The notes under the pieces are model-generated. The model had not been told where the DNA came from and did no database searches. It saw only the letters and a program-made list of their open reading frames with translations. A stretch of 64,000 nucleotides of DNA, taken from contig SCTY01000070.1 in the NCBI GenBank assembly GCA_004297625.1, forward strand, positions 44,910 to 108,909, read 5' to 3'. The position numbers and the translations under genes are program-made. Positions 1 through 7,861 of the stretch are shown here, piece after piece. Position 1 is the stretch's first letter, and every line of letters begins with the position of its first letter. This DNA is from Betaproteobacteria bacterium (lineage in GTDB: Bacteria > Pseudomonadota > Gammaproteobacteria > Burkholderiales > SG8-39).

Positions 1-209
1 GTATCGGACTGCGGCGCGACGATCTTGCGCCCCAGGATTCCGCCCTTCGCGTTGATCTCGTCGATGGCGAGCACCGCGCCGTCGCGGAAGTTGGTGCCGG
101 ACACCGCGCCGGCGCCGGACAGCTCGATGACGATCGGCATGTTGACCGTCTGCTGCGCAGCCGCGCCCACCGCGAATAGCGCCAGGACGACAGAAACAAA
201 GCTCCTCAT
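1..209 (-). CDS. ABC transporter substrate-binding protein, N-terminus only (branched-chain amino acid type)
   Basis: Only the first 69 codons lie in the window; the gene runs off the left edge. The protein begins MRSFVSVVLALFAVGAAAQQ, a clear Sec signal peptide with an AxA cleavage site. It continues with the segment FRDGAVLAIDEINAKGGILG, typical of LivK-type periplasmic binding proteins of amino-acid, urea or amide ABC transporters. A strong ribosome binding site (GGGAGGA) precedes the ATG. It lies 16 bp downstream of aroE on the same strand, so it is probably the third gene of a NIPSNAP-aroE operon and may bind the substrate of that pathway. The ligand cannot be inferred from this fragment. 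Confidence 0.8.
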   Translation of the reverse strand, partial: MRSFVSVVLALFAVGAAAQQTVNMPIVIELSGAGAVSGTNFRDGAVLAIDEINAKGGILGRKIVAPQSD

Positions 210-225
210 TTAATCCTCCCAATGA

Positions 226-1068
226 TCATTTCGAAGTCTTCGCCACAATATCGGCCTCGAGCATCTTGCGCAGCTCGGGCGTCACCCGCGGATTGCCGCC
301 GAACCATTTGCGGAACCCGAAGCCCGCCTGCTGGAGCAACATGCCCAGACCGTCCACCGTCCGATGGCCGCGCTTGCGCGCCGCGGCGAGCAGGCCGGTT
401 TCGAGCGGAACGTAGATCACATCGTAGACCACCGCCGATTGCTTGAGCGGCCCGAGCTCGATCTCGAGCGGCGGCTTTCCCGCCAGCCCGAGCGAGGTGC
501 AGTTGACCAGTACGTCAGCTTCGCGGAGCAGCCGCGGCACGGCGTCCCAGCCGTGCGCCTTTGCGCCGAAACGCCCGGCAAGCTCCTGCGCGCGCGCGAG
601 GGTGCGGTTGGCGATGTCGACCTCGACGCCGCGCTGCTTCAGCGCGTAGACCGCCGAGCGGCCCGCGCCGCCCGCGCCGAGCACCACGGCGCGGCAGCCC
701 GGCACGTTCCAGCCCGCTGCGCGCTCATCCAGGTTCGCGATGAAGCCGTGGGTGTCGGAGTTGCCCCCCATCAGCCTGCCGTTTTCGAGCCACAGCGTGT
801 TGACCGCGCCCACCGCCTCGGCCGCCGCATCGCGGCCATCGACCAGCCGATAGGCGACTTCCTTGTGGGGCACCGTGACGTTGCCGCCGACATAGCCGTT
901 CGCTTGCAGGTTCTTGACGAAAGCCGGGAATTGCTCCGGGGTGAGATCCTTCAGCTCGTAGGCGCCCGGTATGCCGAGCGTCTTCAGCCAATAGCCGTGG
1001 ATCATGGGCGAGCGCGAATGGGCCACGGGGTGACCCATCACGCAGGCGCGGCGCGGCGCGGGGTTCAT
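226..1068 (-). CDS. aroE: Shikimate dehydrogenase (NADP+), possibly catabolic quinate/shikimate type
   Basis: 280 aa, the usual family length. It interconverts 3-dehydroshikimate and shikimate. Visible signatures are the substrate loop SRSP near residue 20, NVTVPHK with catalytic Lys69, GGNSDTHGF with Asp105, the dinucleotide loop GAGGAGR at 131-137, the NADP-selective NRTLARA motif, and the C-terminal LLQQAGFGF. It ends 16 bp upstream of a binding-protein gene and starts 1 bp after the NIPSNAP stop codon. Divergent genes encode a QuiC-like 3-dehydroshikimate dehydratase and an HPPD-like protein. That context suggests a role in hydroaromatic acid catabolism rather than, or besides, chorismate biosynthesis. 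Cofactor preference and direction are inferred. Confidence 0.92.
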   Translation of the reverse strand: MNPAPRRACVMGHPVAHSRSPMIHGYWLKTLGIPGAYELKDLTPEQFPAFVKNLQANGYVGGNVTVPHKEVAYRLVDGRDAAAEAVGAVNTLWLENGRLMGGNSDTHGFIANLDERAAGWNVPGCRAVVLGAGGAGRSAVYALKQRGVEVDIANRTLARAQELAGRFGAKAHGWDAVPRLLREADVLVNCTSLGLAGKPPLEIELGPLKQSAVVYDVIYVPLETGLLAAARKRGHRTVDGLGMLLQQAGFGFRKWFGGNPRVTPELRKMLEADIVAKTSK

Positions 1069-1069
1069 G

Positions 1070-1387
1070 CTAAAGCGGCGAGAACGAGGTGGACTTGAGG
1101 ATCCGGCACTCCTGGTGCTGATGAGCGCCCAGCTCGCGGCTTTTCCGCAGATAGGCCTGGAATGCCGGATCCGCCATCAGCGCATTGCGCCTGCTCTCGC
1201 GCTCGGCCTGGCTTTCGTACTTCCAGACGTGCACCACCTGGTTCAGCGTGCCGACCTCGGTCGTGGCATAGAACACCGGCTCGCCGCAGTGCTTCACCTG
1301 CGCCGCGTGGCCGTGCTCCTCGTAGAGCTTGAGCCACGCAGCGAACTTGGCGTTGTGCAGCGTGTAGATACGCAAGTCGAAAATCAT
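1070..1387 (-). CDS. NIPSNAP-family protein
   Basis: 105 aa. The opening MIFDLRIYTL and later QVVHVWKYES are the two hallmarks of the NIPSNAP dimeric alpha+beta-barrel fold, common in bacterial catabolic clusters. Its enzymatic role is unknown. The ATG at 1385-1387 is chosen because a good GGAGGAG site lies about 5 nt upstream; the frame stays open further upstream but without a start signal. It is the first gene of the minus-strand set with aroE and the binding protein, and it diverges from the VOC gene across only 55 bp. Confidence 0.8.
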   Translation of the reverse strand: MIFDLRIYTLHNAKFAAWLKLYEEHGHAAQVKHCGEPVFYATTEVGTLNQVVHVWKYESQAERESRRNALMADPAFQAYLRKSRELGAHQHQECRILKSTSFSPL

Positions 1388-1416
1388 CCGGCTCCTCCCC
1401 GGCAGATTGCGCAGCG

Positions 1417-1439
1417 AAGTATACAAGACGGATACTTGT
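1417..1439 (+). promoter_or_regulatory. Putative operator/promoter between divergent catabolic operons
   Basis: The 55-bp gap between the NIPSNAP and VOC genes contains AAGTAT (1417-1422) and its reverse complement ATACTT (1432-1437), overlapping a second dyad ACAAG/CTTGT (1423-1427 and 1435-1439). A GTATAC core is present at 1419-1424. Such cores are familiar in operators of FCD-type GntR regulators. A -10-like GATACT at 1431-1436 lies inside the dyad, 6 nt before the VOC ATG. The role is inferred; no GntR gene lies in the window. Confidence 0.4.
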
Positions 1440-1442
1440 GCC

Positions 1443-2297
1443 ATGACGATCGGCGAGCGCAATCCCGAGCCGCACAACCCGCTGGGGATGGACGGCATCG
1501 AGTTCATCGAGTACGCCACCTCGCAGCCGCAGGCCTTCGGCGCGTTGCTGCAGAAGATGGGATTCGCCGCCGTCGCGCGCCACCGCTCGCGCGAAGTGAT
1601 GCTCTACCGCCAGGGCACGATGAACCTCATCGTCAACTCGCATGGCACGCCGGATGCGACGCCTGCGGTCTCGGCGCTCGCGCTGCGCGTGCGCGACGCC
1701 GCCTACGCCCACAAGCACGCGCTCGAGCTCGGCGCCTGGGACATGCCCACGCGCGCCGCCGCCATGGAGCTCAACATTCCCGGCATCCACGGCGTCGGCG
1801 ACAGCCTGATCTACTTCGTCGACCGCTACGGCGACTTTTCGATCTACGACGTCGACTTCGTCCCTCTTGCGGGCCTCGACGCGCATCCGCCCGCGCTCGC
1901 CGGGCTGCATTATTTCGGCGTGGTGCAGTCGATCATGAGCGAGCGCACCCGCGACTGGGTGGACTTCTATCGGCACCTCTTCGACTTCTCGGTCCTGCCG
2001 CGCGGCCAGTACTTCGGCGTGCTGCCGAAGGGCACGCTGCTCGAGAGCGCGTGCCACAAGTTCTATTTGCAGCTCGTCGAGCCGCCGGAAGGCGCGGAAG
2101 ACGTGCATTGGGAAGAGGGCCTCGCGCGTATCGGCCTGGGCGCGCCCGACGTGCCGGCGGCCGTGCGCGCGCTCAAGGAGCGCGGCATCGTGTTCATCGA
2201 CCACGGCGCGGTGCAGCCCAGCGACAAGGGCGCGCTCACGCAGTTCTACCTCGGCGGCGTGACCTTCGAGCTCGTCGTGAGCCATCTAAACGCATGA
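1443..2297 (+). CDS. VOC-fold protein, 4-hydroxyphenylpyruvate dioxygenase-like (second half of split QuiC?)
   Basis: 284 aa. Two vicinal-oxygen-chelate halves are visible. NPLGMDGIEFIEYA near the start matches the HPPD opening, and FVDRYGDFSIYDVDF precedes the second half. In HPPD the iron is held by His, His and Glu. Here the first His (His156 in GLHYFGVV) and the Glu (Glu276 in TFELV) are present, but the middle His of the usual QHIA motif reads ARIG (Arg229). ATG 1443 is preferred over the upstream in-frame start because the homologous region begins just after it. It is followed 34 bp later by the QuiC-like gene. In Pseudomonas QuiC1 these two modules form one protein. Oxygenase activity is doubtful given the missing ligand. 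Confidence 0.75.
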   Translation: MTIGERNPEPHNPLGMDGIEFIEYATSQPQAFGALLQKMGFAAVARHRSREVMLYRQGTMNLIVNSHGTPDATPAVSALALRVRDAAYAHKHALELGAWDMPTRAAAMELNIPGIHGVGDSLIYFVDRYGDFSIYDVDFVPLAGLDAHPPALAGLHYFGVVQSIMSERTRDWVDFYRHLFDFSVLPRGQYFGVLPKGTLLESACHKFYLQLVEPPEGAEDVHWEEGLARIGLGAPDVPAAVRALKERGIVFIDHGAVQPSDKGALTQFYLGGVTFELVVSHLNA

Positions 2298-2328
2298 CGG
2301 CCCTCTGACCGCATGACGGCCCTCTGAC
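2291..2328 (+). repeat. Perfect 19-bp tandem duplication
   Basis: The unit beginning CGCATGACGG is repeated exactly at 2291-2309 and 2310-2328. It spans the end of the VOC gene and the gap before the QuiC-like ATG. Each copy carries an out-of-frame ATG and TGA. It looks like a recent slippage duplication. Confidence 0.9.
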
Positions 2329-2331
2329 GCC

Positions 2332-3210
2332 ATGAATCTCGAGCGCTTCGGCATGGATACGACCACGCTCGCCGGGCCGCTGGAGGCCAAGCTGCGCGCG
2401 GTCAAGGCGGCCGGCTTCACGCAGATCATGCTGAACTCGTCGGACATCGTCGGCCATCCGGAGGGCGAAGAAGCCGCGCTCGCCGCCGTGCGCGCGAGCG
2501 GGCTGCGCGCCACCGGCTTCCAGGTGCTGCGCGACTTCGAGGGCCTCTCGGGCCACCTGCACGCCTACAAGGTCGACGTCGCCAAGGCGATGCTGCAGAT
2601 GTGCAACGCGCTCGGCTCGAACATCCTGCTCGCCTGCTCGTCGACCTCCGCGCACGCGAGCGGCGAGCGCGAGCTTCTCGCGCGTGACTTGCAGAAGCTC
2701 GCGACGCTCGCGGTTCCGCTCAACATCCGCATCGCGTTCGAAGCGCTGTCCTGGGGCCGCTATGTCAGCGAATTCACGCAGGCGTGGGAGCTCGTCCAGG
2801 AGGCGGACCGCGCCAACCTCGGCGTGTGCCTCGACTCCTACCACATCATCGCGACGCGCACCGAGCTCGACGGCCTGCAGGAGCTCGACCCGCACAAGGT
2901 TTTCCTCGTGCAGCTTTCCGATTTCCTGTGGCAGGAGCTGCGCTCGCCCGAGGATCGTATCGACACCGCGCGGCACTACCGCGTGTTTCCCGGCGAAGGC
3001 GTGCATAGCACCGAGCTCGGCGAGCTCGTGCGGCAGATCGACGAGATGGGCTACCGCGGCGATTACAGCTTCGAGGTGTTCAACGACGATTACCGCAACC
3101 TGCCGCTGCCCATGGTATGCGAGCGTGCGAAACGGTCCGTGAAATGGGTGAGCGATCTCGTCTCGCGGCGCAGCCTGCCGCCGCGCCGCACCGGTACCCT
3201 GCGCACATGA
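2332..3210 (+). CDS. quiC: 3-dehydroshikimate dehydratase-like TIM-barrel enzyme (QuiC N-domain family)
   Basis: 292 aa, a sugar-phosphate-isomerase/AP-endonuclease-2 type TIM barrel. A full metal-binding set is visible: Glu137 (FEALSWG), Asp168 (CLDSYH), Gln194 (VQLSD) and Glu248 (FEVFND). Their spacing matches what I recall for the metal site of Pseudomonas QuiC1, which converts 3-dehydroshikimate to protocatechuate. The HPPD-like module that QuiC1 carries at its C terminus is a separate gene just upstream, and a shikimate dehydrogenase lies nearby. The stop overlaps the next gene's ATG as ATGA. A related isomerase such as hydroxypyruvate isomerase is the alternative, but context favours the dehydratase. 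Confidence 0.72.
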   Translation: MNLERFGMDTTTLAGPLEAKLRAVKAAGFTQIMLNSSDIVGHPEGEEAALAAVRASGLRATGFQVLRDFEGLSGHLHAYKVDVAKAMLQMCNALGSNILLACSSTSAHASGERELLARDLQKLATLAVPLNIRIAFEALSWGRYVSEFTQAWELVQEADRANLGVCLDSYHIIATRTELDGLQELDPHKVFLVQLSDFLWQELRSPEDRIDTARHYRVFPGEGVHSTELGELVRQIDEMGYRGDYSFEVFNDDYRNLPLPMVCERAKRSVKWVSDLVSRRSLPPRRTGTLRT

Positions 3211-4337
3211 ACGCGATCGAAATTTACGACATGCTCACCGCGGGGCGAAGCCGCTTTCTGCGCGTGGACGAGCTGTGCCGCCGCGCGGCCGAATCCTTCC
3301 CCGGCGTGCTGCCCTCGAAGGCCGATCTCGAAGCCGAGGCGCGCCTTGCGCAGCGCGACAAGAAAGGCCTCGAAAAGCGGCAGGGAGAATTCCTCGCCGA
3401 GGTGCTCGGCGATCCGGCCGCCGGCACGCATCTGTGCCATGCCATGCTGCTGCCGCGCGCCGAGGCGATGCAAGGCTTCGCCGAGTACGACAAGGCGGGC
3501 GAGATCGCCTTCGCCGGCGCCCACCTCAAGCGTCAAGGCAAGGCGGCCGTGGTGACGCTGCGCAATCCGCGGCATCTCAACGCCGAGGACGAGACCACGA
3601 TCGAGGGCATCGAGACCGCGGTCGATCTCGCCCTCCTCGATCCGAAGACCGAGGCGTGCGTGATGCGCGGCGGCCCCGTCGATCATCCGAAATGGGCCGG
3701 CCGCAGGCTCTTCGGCGCGGGCATCAACCTCACGCATCTCTACCAGGGCAGGATCCGCTATCTCTGGTACCTGATCCGCGACCTCGGCTTCGTCAACAAG
3801 CTCTATCGCGGCCTCGCCAAGCCCGAGGTTTCGCCCGAGGTCGATTCCATCGAGAAGGTGTGGGTCGCCGCGGTGGAAGGCTTCGCGATCGGCGGGCACT
3901 GCCAGACGCTGCTCACCATGGACTACATCGTCGCCGCGGACGACGCGTACCTTACGCTCCCCGCTCGCAAAGAAGGCATCATCCCCGGCGCCGCCAATTT
4001 GCGCATGCCACGCTTCGTCGGCGACCGCATCACGCGCCAGGCGATCATGGCCGAGCGGCGCCTGGACTGCGCGAGCCCGGAAGGCCGCATGATTTGCGAC
4101 GAGGTGGTTCCCGCGGCGGAAATGGATCGGACCCTGGCGAGAGTCGTCGAAAGGCTCGCGAGCTCCGGCGTGGTGAGCGCCGCCGGCAACCGGCGCGCGA
4201 TCCGCATAGCGCAGGAGCCGCTCGACGTTTTCCGGCGCTATATGTCGGTCTACGCGCGCGAGCAGGCGCAGTGCCACTTCAGCCCGGCGCTGATCGCCAA
4301 CCTCGAGCAGAACTGGAACGCCGCCAGCAGGAAGTGA
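3207..4337 (+). CDS. dpgC-like: DpgC-like cofactor-independent dioxygenase (crotonase superfamily)
   Basis: 376 aa, longer than a simple enoyl-CoA hydratase because of an N-terminal helical extension of about 100 residues. The crotonase core follows, with AVEGFAIGGHCQ and LPARKEGIIPGAANLRMPR. The insert GAGINLTHLYQG then YLIRDLGFVNKLYRGL and the EGI.PGAANLR motif resemble DpgC, the metal- and cofactor-free 3,5-dihydroxyphenylacetyl-CoA 1,2-dioxygenase of glycopeptide producers. No glycopeptide biosynthesis genes are nearby, so a catabolic arylacetyl-CoA oxygenase is more likely. It starts within the stop of the QuiC-like gene (ATGA) and overlaps the next gene (GTGA), so co-translation is probable. 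The substrate is unproven. Confidence 0.68.
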   Translation: MNAIEIYDMLTAGRSRFLRVDELCRRAAESFPGVLPSKADLEAEARLAQRDKKGLEKRQGEFLAEVLGDPAAGTHLCHAMLLPRAEAMQGFAEYDKAGEIAFAGAHLKRQGKAAVVTLRNPRHLNAEDETTIEGIETAVDLALLDPKTEACVMRGGPVDHPKWAGRRLFGAGINLTHLYQGRIRYLWYLIRDLGFVNKLYRGLAKPEVSPEVDSIEKVWVAAVEGFAIGGHCQTLLTMDYIVAADDAYLTLPARKEGIIPGAANLRMPRFVGDRITRQAIMAERRLDCASPEGRMICDEVVPAAEMDRTLARVVERLASSGVVSAAGNRRAIRIAQEPLDVFRRYMSVYAREQAQCHFSPALIANLEQNWNAASRK

Positions 4338-4948
4338 ATCCAGCCTGTCTCATTGTCGTGGACGTGCAGAACGATTTCTGCGAGGGCGGCGCGCTCGCCG
4401 TGCCGCGCGGCGACGAGGTGGTGCCGCTCGTCAACCGCCTCGCCGCGCGCTTCGACAACGTCGTCCTCACGCAGGACTGGCACCCGCGCGCGCACGCCTC
4501 GTTCGCCTCCTCGCATCCGGGCAAGAGGCCGTTCGAAACGATCGAGCTCGCGTACGGCACCCAGGTGCTTTGGCCCGACCATTGCGTGCAAGGCACCTCC
4601 GGCGCCGCCTTTCACCCCGATCTCGACGCCACCCGGGCGCAGCTCGTCATCCGCAAGGGCTACCACCGCGACATCGACAGCTACTCCGGCTTCCTCGAAG
4701 CCGATCGCAAGACGGCGACCGGCCTCGCCGGCTATCTCGGAGAAAGGAAGCTCAAAAAGCTCTACGTGTGCGGGCTCGCCACCGACTTCTGCGTGGCGTG
4801 GACCGCCCTCGACGGCGCCCGCGCAGGGTTCGAGGTGTGGGTCATCGAGGACGCGAGCCGCGCGATCGACCTCGAAGGCTCGCTTGCGCGCGCGTGGAGC
4901 GAGCTCTCGGCGGCGGGCGTAAAGCGAACGGCCTTAACGTCGCTCTAG
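4334..4948 (+). CDS. pncA: Nicotinamidase/isochorismatase-family hydrolase
   Basis: 204 aa with a GTG start inside the upstream stop (GTGA). All features of PncA are visible: catalytic Asp10 (VVDVQNDF), Lys108 (IRKGYH) and Cys153 (LATDFCV), with metal ligands Asp48, His50 and His54 in QDWHPRAHASF and His83 in WPDHCVQ. It should hydrolyse nicotinamide to nicotinate and ammonia in NAD salvage. Position as the last gene of an aromatic-catabolic operon leaves room for another amide substrate. It converges on aapM, overlapping it by 15 bp. Confidence 0.88.
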   Translation: MNPACLIVVDVQNDFCEGGALAVPRGDEVVPLVNRLAARFDNVVLTQDWHPRAHASFASSHPGKRPFETIELAYGTQVLWPDHCVQGTSGAAFHPDLDATRAQLVIRKGYHRDIDSYSGFLEADRKTATGLAGYLGERKLKKLYVCGLATDFCVAWTALDGARAGFEVWVIEDASRAIDLEGSLARAWSELSAAGVKRTALTSL

Positions 4949-5947
4949 CCCCCGGCTGTAAAGCGACATCGAGAAGCAAAAGGCGAAGTACACCGCCGCG
5001 GCGAAGACGTAGGCCTCGACGCCGAAGCCGGTCCACGCCGGCTCGTTCAACGCCACCTTGACGGTCGAGAGCAGGTCGAAAAGGCCGATCACCACGACGA
5101 GCGAGGTGTCCTTGAGAAAGGCGATGAAGCTGTTGACGAGCGGCGGCACCGAGATGCGCAGCGCCTGCGGCAGCACGACGGAGAAGGTCTTCTGGAAATA
5201 GCTGAGCCCGAGGGCGTCGGCCGCCTCGTACTGATGCTTCGGGATCGCCTGCAGGCCGCCGCGCACCACCTCGGCCAGGTACGCGGCGGCGAAAAGGATC
5301 ATCGCGATCTGCGCGCGCAGCAGCTTGTCGATGGACATGCCCTGCGGCAGGAAAAGCGGCAGCATCACCGACGCCATGAAAAGCAGCGAGATCAGCGGCA
5401 CGCCGCGCACCAGCTCGATGAAGCCGACCGCGAGCGCCTGGATGAGCGGCATGCTCGAGCGCCGGGCGAGCGCGAGCGCGATGGCGAGCGGGAACGCCGC
5501 CGCGATGCCGAAGGTCGTGAGAAGCAGCGTGAGAATCAGCCCGCCCCAGCGCTCGTTCTCCACGTAAGGAAGTCCGAGCCCCCCGCCCCACATCAGCAGG
5601 CCGATCACCGCCAGGCCGGCGAGCCAGACGAGCGCGAGCCACCAGCGCCAGAAGGAACGCAGCGCCGACACGATCCACAGGCCGATCAACAGCACGCTGG
5701 CGGCTGCCGGCCTCCAGTGCTCGTCGTAGGGATACGTGCCGAAAAGGATGAAGCGGTGCTTCTCCGCGATGAAGCCCCAGCATGCGCCGCTCGCCGCGCG
5801 GCAGGCTTTTGCGTCGGGCCGCCATACCGCGTCGAGAAACGCCCAATCGACGAGCGGCGGAAGTGCCTTCCACAAGATAAACAGCAAAAAAATCGTGGCA
5901 GTACTGCTTGCCCATCCGCCAAACAGGTTCTCGCGCAGCCACCTCAT
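4934..5947 (-). CDS. aapM: General L-amino-acid ABC transporter permease AapM
   Basis: 337 aa. It is a HAAT-family inner-membrane permease with about eight hydrophobic segments. A periplasmic stretch contains ILFGTYPYDEHWRP, and the cytoplasmic EAA loop reads EAADALGLSYFQKTF followed by VLPQALRISVPP, which docks the ATPase. The ATG overlaps the aapQ stop codon (ATGA). The ATPase gene aapP, which normally follows, is absent; the next gene is the convergent nicotinamidase. Confidence 0.9.
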   Translation of the reverse strand: MRWLRENLFGGWASSTATIFLLFILWKALPPLVDWAFLDAVWRPDAKACRAASGACWGFIAEKHRFILFGTYPYDEHWRPAAASVLLIGLWIVSALRSFWRWWLALVWLAGLAVIGLLMWGGGLGLPYVENERWGGLILTLLLTTFGIAAAFPLAIALALARRSSMPLIQALAVGFIELVRGVPLISLLFMASVMLPLFLPQGMSIDKLLRAQIAMILFAAAYLAEVVRGGLQAIPKHQYEAADALGLSYFQKTFSVVLPQALRISVPPLVNSFIAFLKDTSLVVVIGLFDLLSTVKVALNEPAWTGFGVEAYVFAAAVYFAFCFSMSLYSRGLERR

Positions 5948-6891
5948 CGGCGCGCGACCCGCGCGTTGTACCAGTTCATGAGCGCCGAGATCGACAGGCT
6001 GATCGTGAGGTACACCGCCATGATGAGGGTGATGCCCTCGATCGCCTGCCCGGTCTGGTTGATCGTGGTATTGGCGATCGACACGAGATCCGGGTAGCCG
6101 ATCGCCACGGCGAGCGAGCTGTTCTTGGTGAGGTTCAGGTACTGGCCCGCCATCGGCGGCACGATGACGCGCAATGCCTGCGGCAGCACCACGTGGCGCA
6201 GCGCCTGCCGCCGGGTCAGCCCGAGCGCATGTGCCGCGTCCCACTGGCTGCGGCCGATGGCGAGCACGCCGGCGCGCACGATCTCGGCGATGAACGCCGC
6301 GGTGTAGACGGAAACGCCGACGAGCAAGGTCGCGAACTCCGGGCTGAGCGCCATGCCGCCGGTGAAATTGAAGCCTTCGAGGACCGGCGCGCTGCCCGGC
6401 ACGGGGAAGAAAATGCCGCGGTTGGTGAGAAACCAGCCGGGCAGCGGCTCGAGCGCCGCGCGCGGATGCGGCAGCACCTCGGTAATGACCGCGTACCAGA
6501 AGAAGAGCTGCACCAGCAGCGGCGAGTTGCGGATGAACTCGACGTAGCCGCCCGCCAGGGTGCGCAGCAAGAAGTTTTTCGACAGGCGAAACAGTCCGAC
6601 CGCGCTCCCGAGCGCCGTCGCCGTGACGATGCCGATGAGCGAGACGGTCAGCGTGTTGACGACCCCGACGACGAGCGCCCGGGAATAGCTGTCCGCGGCG
6701 CTGTAGCGCAGGAAGGCCGACTCGCCGATTTCGAATCCTGCTTCGCGCGCGAGGAAGGAAAACCCGCTCGCGATGTGGCGGTCTTCGAGGTTCGCGACCG
6801 TGTTATGGATCAAATACCCGGCGCAGAGAACCGCGACGGCGACCGCCGCCGCCTGATACGCTATTCGCCTCGCCTTCCTGGAATCCACCAT
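5944..6891 (-). CDS. aapQ: General L-amino-acid ABC transporter permease AapQ
   Basis: 315 aa from ATG 6889-6891; an in-frame TTG four codons upstream is possible. It has an N-terminal anchor, a conserved FIRNSPLLVQLFFWY segment, and the EAA loop DAAHALGLTRRQALRHVVLPQ. It partners AapM. Its start codon overlaps the divergent cyclase gene's ATG by 2 bp, so any promoter for aapQM must lie inside the cyclase gene. The binding-protein gene aapJ lies about 5 kb away in the correct order and strand, separated by unrelated genes. Confidence 0.9.
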   Translation of the reverse strand: MVDSRKARRIAYQAAAVAVAVLCAGYLIHNTVANLEDRHIASGFSFLAREAGFEIGESAFLRYSAADSYSRALVVGVVNTLTVSLIGIVTATALGSAVGLFRLSKNFLLRTLAGGYVEFIRNSPLLVQLFFWYAVITEVLPHPRAALEPLPGWFLTNRGIFFPVPGSAPVLEGFNFTGGMALSPEFATLLVGVSVYTAAFIAEIVRAGVLAIGRSQWDAAHALGLTRRQALRHVVLPQALRVIVPPMAGQYLNLTKNSSLAVAIGYPDLVSIANTTINQTGQAIEGITLIMAVYLTISLSISALMNWYNARVARR

Positions 6892-7861
6892 GGCCGCCCG
6901 CAAGCTTACCCGTCAGGACATTCGCGAAGCCGCGGAGAAATTCAAGAACTGGGGCCGCTGGGGGCCGAAGGACGAGATCGGCACGCTGAACCACACCCGG
7001 CCCGAGGACATCGTCGCCGCGGCGCGCCTGGTGCGCAAGGGAAGAGTGATCTCGCTCGCGCTCAACTTCGACCAGAACGGCCCGCAGGGCGCGAAAAGCA
7101 AGTACCCGGCGATGGGGCGCATCAATCCGCTGCACACCATGCTGCGCACCGGGACCGACGCGTATTCCGGCGTGCTCGACCAGCGCGGCATCCGCGCCGC
7201 GGATGACATCGTGGTGATGCCCCTGCAATGCGGCACGCAATGGGACGGCCTCGGGCACGTGTTCTACGAGAACAACATGTGGAACGGCTACGACTGCCGC
7301 GAGGTCACCTCGGCCGGCGCGCAGAAGTGCGGCATCGAGAAGACCAAGAACAAGATGGTCGGCCGCGGCGTGTTCCTCGACGTGCCGCGCGCGCTCGGTA
7401 TGGAGCTATTGCCCGATGGGCACGCGATCAGCTCTTCGGAACTTGATTTGACTGCAAAGAAACAAGGCGTCGAAGTGCGTCGCGGCGACTTCGTGATCGT
7501 ACGCACCGGCCAGATGGAGGCGAAGCTCGCCGCCGGAAGCTGGGACGGCTATCCCGGCGGCGACGCCCCCGGCTTCTCCTTCGAGACGCTCGGCTGGATC
7601 CAGCGCACGCAGCTGGCAGCGCTCGCTTCCGACACCTGGGGCTGCGAAGTGCGGCCGAACGAAACCGAACCGGGCATCAACCAGCCCTGGCACTGGATCA
7701 CCATCCCAATCATGGGCATGACGATGGGCGAGATCTTCTACGTCAAGGATCTCGCCGAGGACTGCGCGGCGGACAAGGTGTACGAGTTCCTGTTCGTCGC
7801 GCCGGCGATCCCGATCACCGGCGCCGTCGGCTCGCCCACCAACCCGCTGGCCATCAAATGA
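6890..7861 (+). CDS. Cyclase-family (kynurenine formamidase-like) putative metal hydrolase
   Basis: 323 aa, Cyclase family (PF04199 type). The usual metal motif HxGTHxDxxxH appears as Q113-C-G-T-Q117-W-D119-G-L-G-H123, so two metal ligands are replaced by Gln while Asp and the last His stay. Other conserved parts are GVFLDVPR, GDFVIVRTG and the late ALASDTWGCEVRPNE. Metal content and chemistry therefore differ from kynurenine formamidase. It is the first gene of a three-gene operon, and its stop overlaps the TPP-enzyme ATG (ATGA). Function is unassigned beyond hydrolase-like. Confidence 0.75.
   Translation: MAARKLTRQDIREAAEKFKNWGRWGPKDEIGTLNHTRPEDIVAAARLVRKGRVISLALNFDQNGPQGAKSKYPAMGRINPLHTMLRTGTDAYSGVLDQRGIRAADDIVVMPLQCGTQWDGLGHVFYENNMWNGYDCREVTSAGAQKCGIEKTKNKMVGRGVFLDVPRALGMELLPDGHAISSSELDLTAKKQGVEVRRGDFVIVRTGQMEAKLAAGSWDGYPGGDAPGFSFETLGWIQRTQLAALASDTWGCEVRPNETEPGINQPWHWITIPIMGMTMGEIFYVKDLAEDCAADKVYEFLFVAPAIPITGAVGSPTNPLAIK

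Noticed and set aside
1065..2285. Long minus-strand frame opposite the VOC gene
   Set aside because: Antisense shadow of a gene with recognisable homology.
3207..4337. Glycopeptide-antibiotic biosynthesis cluster suggested by the DpgC-like gene
   Set aside because: No DpgA/B/D, NRPS or oxygenase genes occur in the window.
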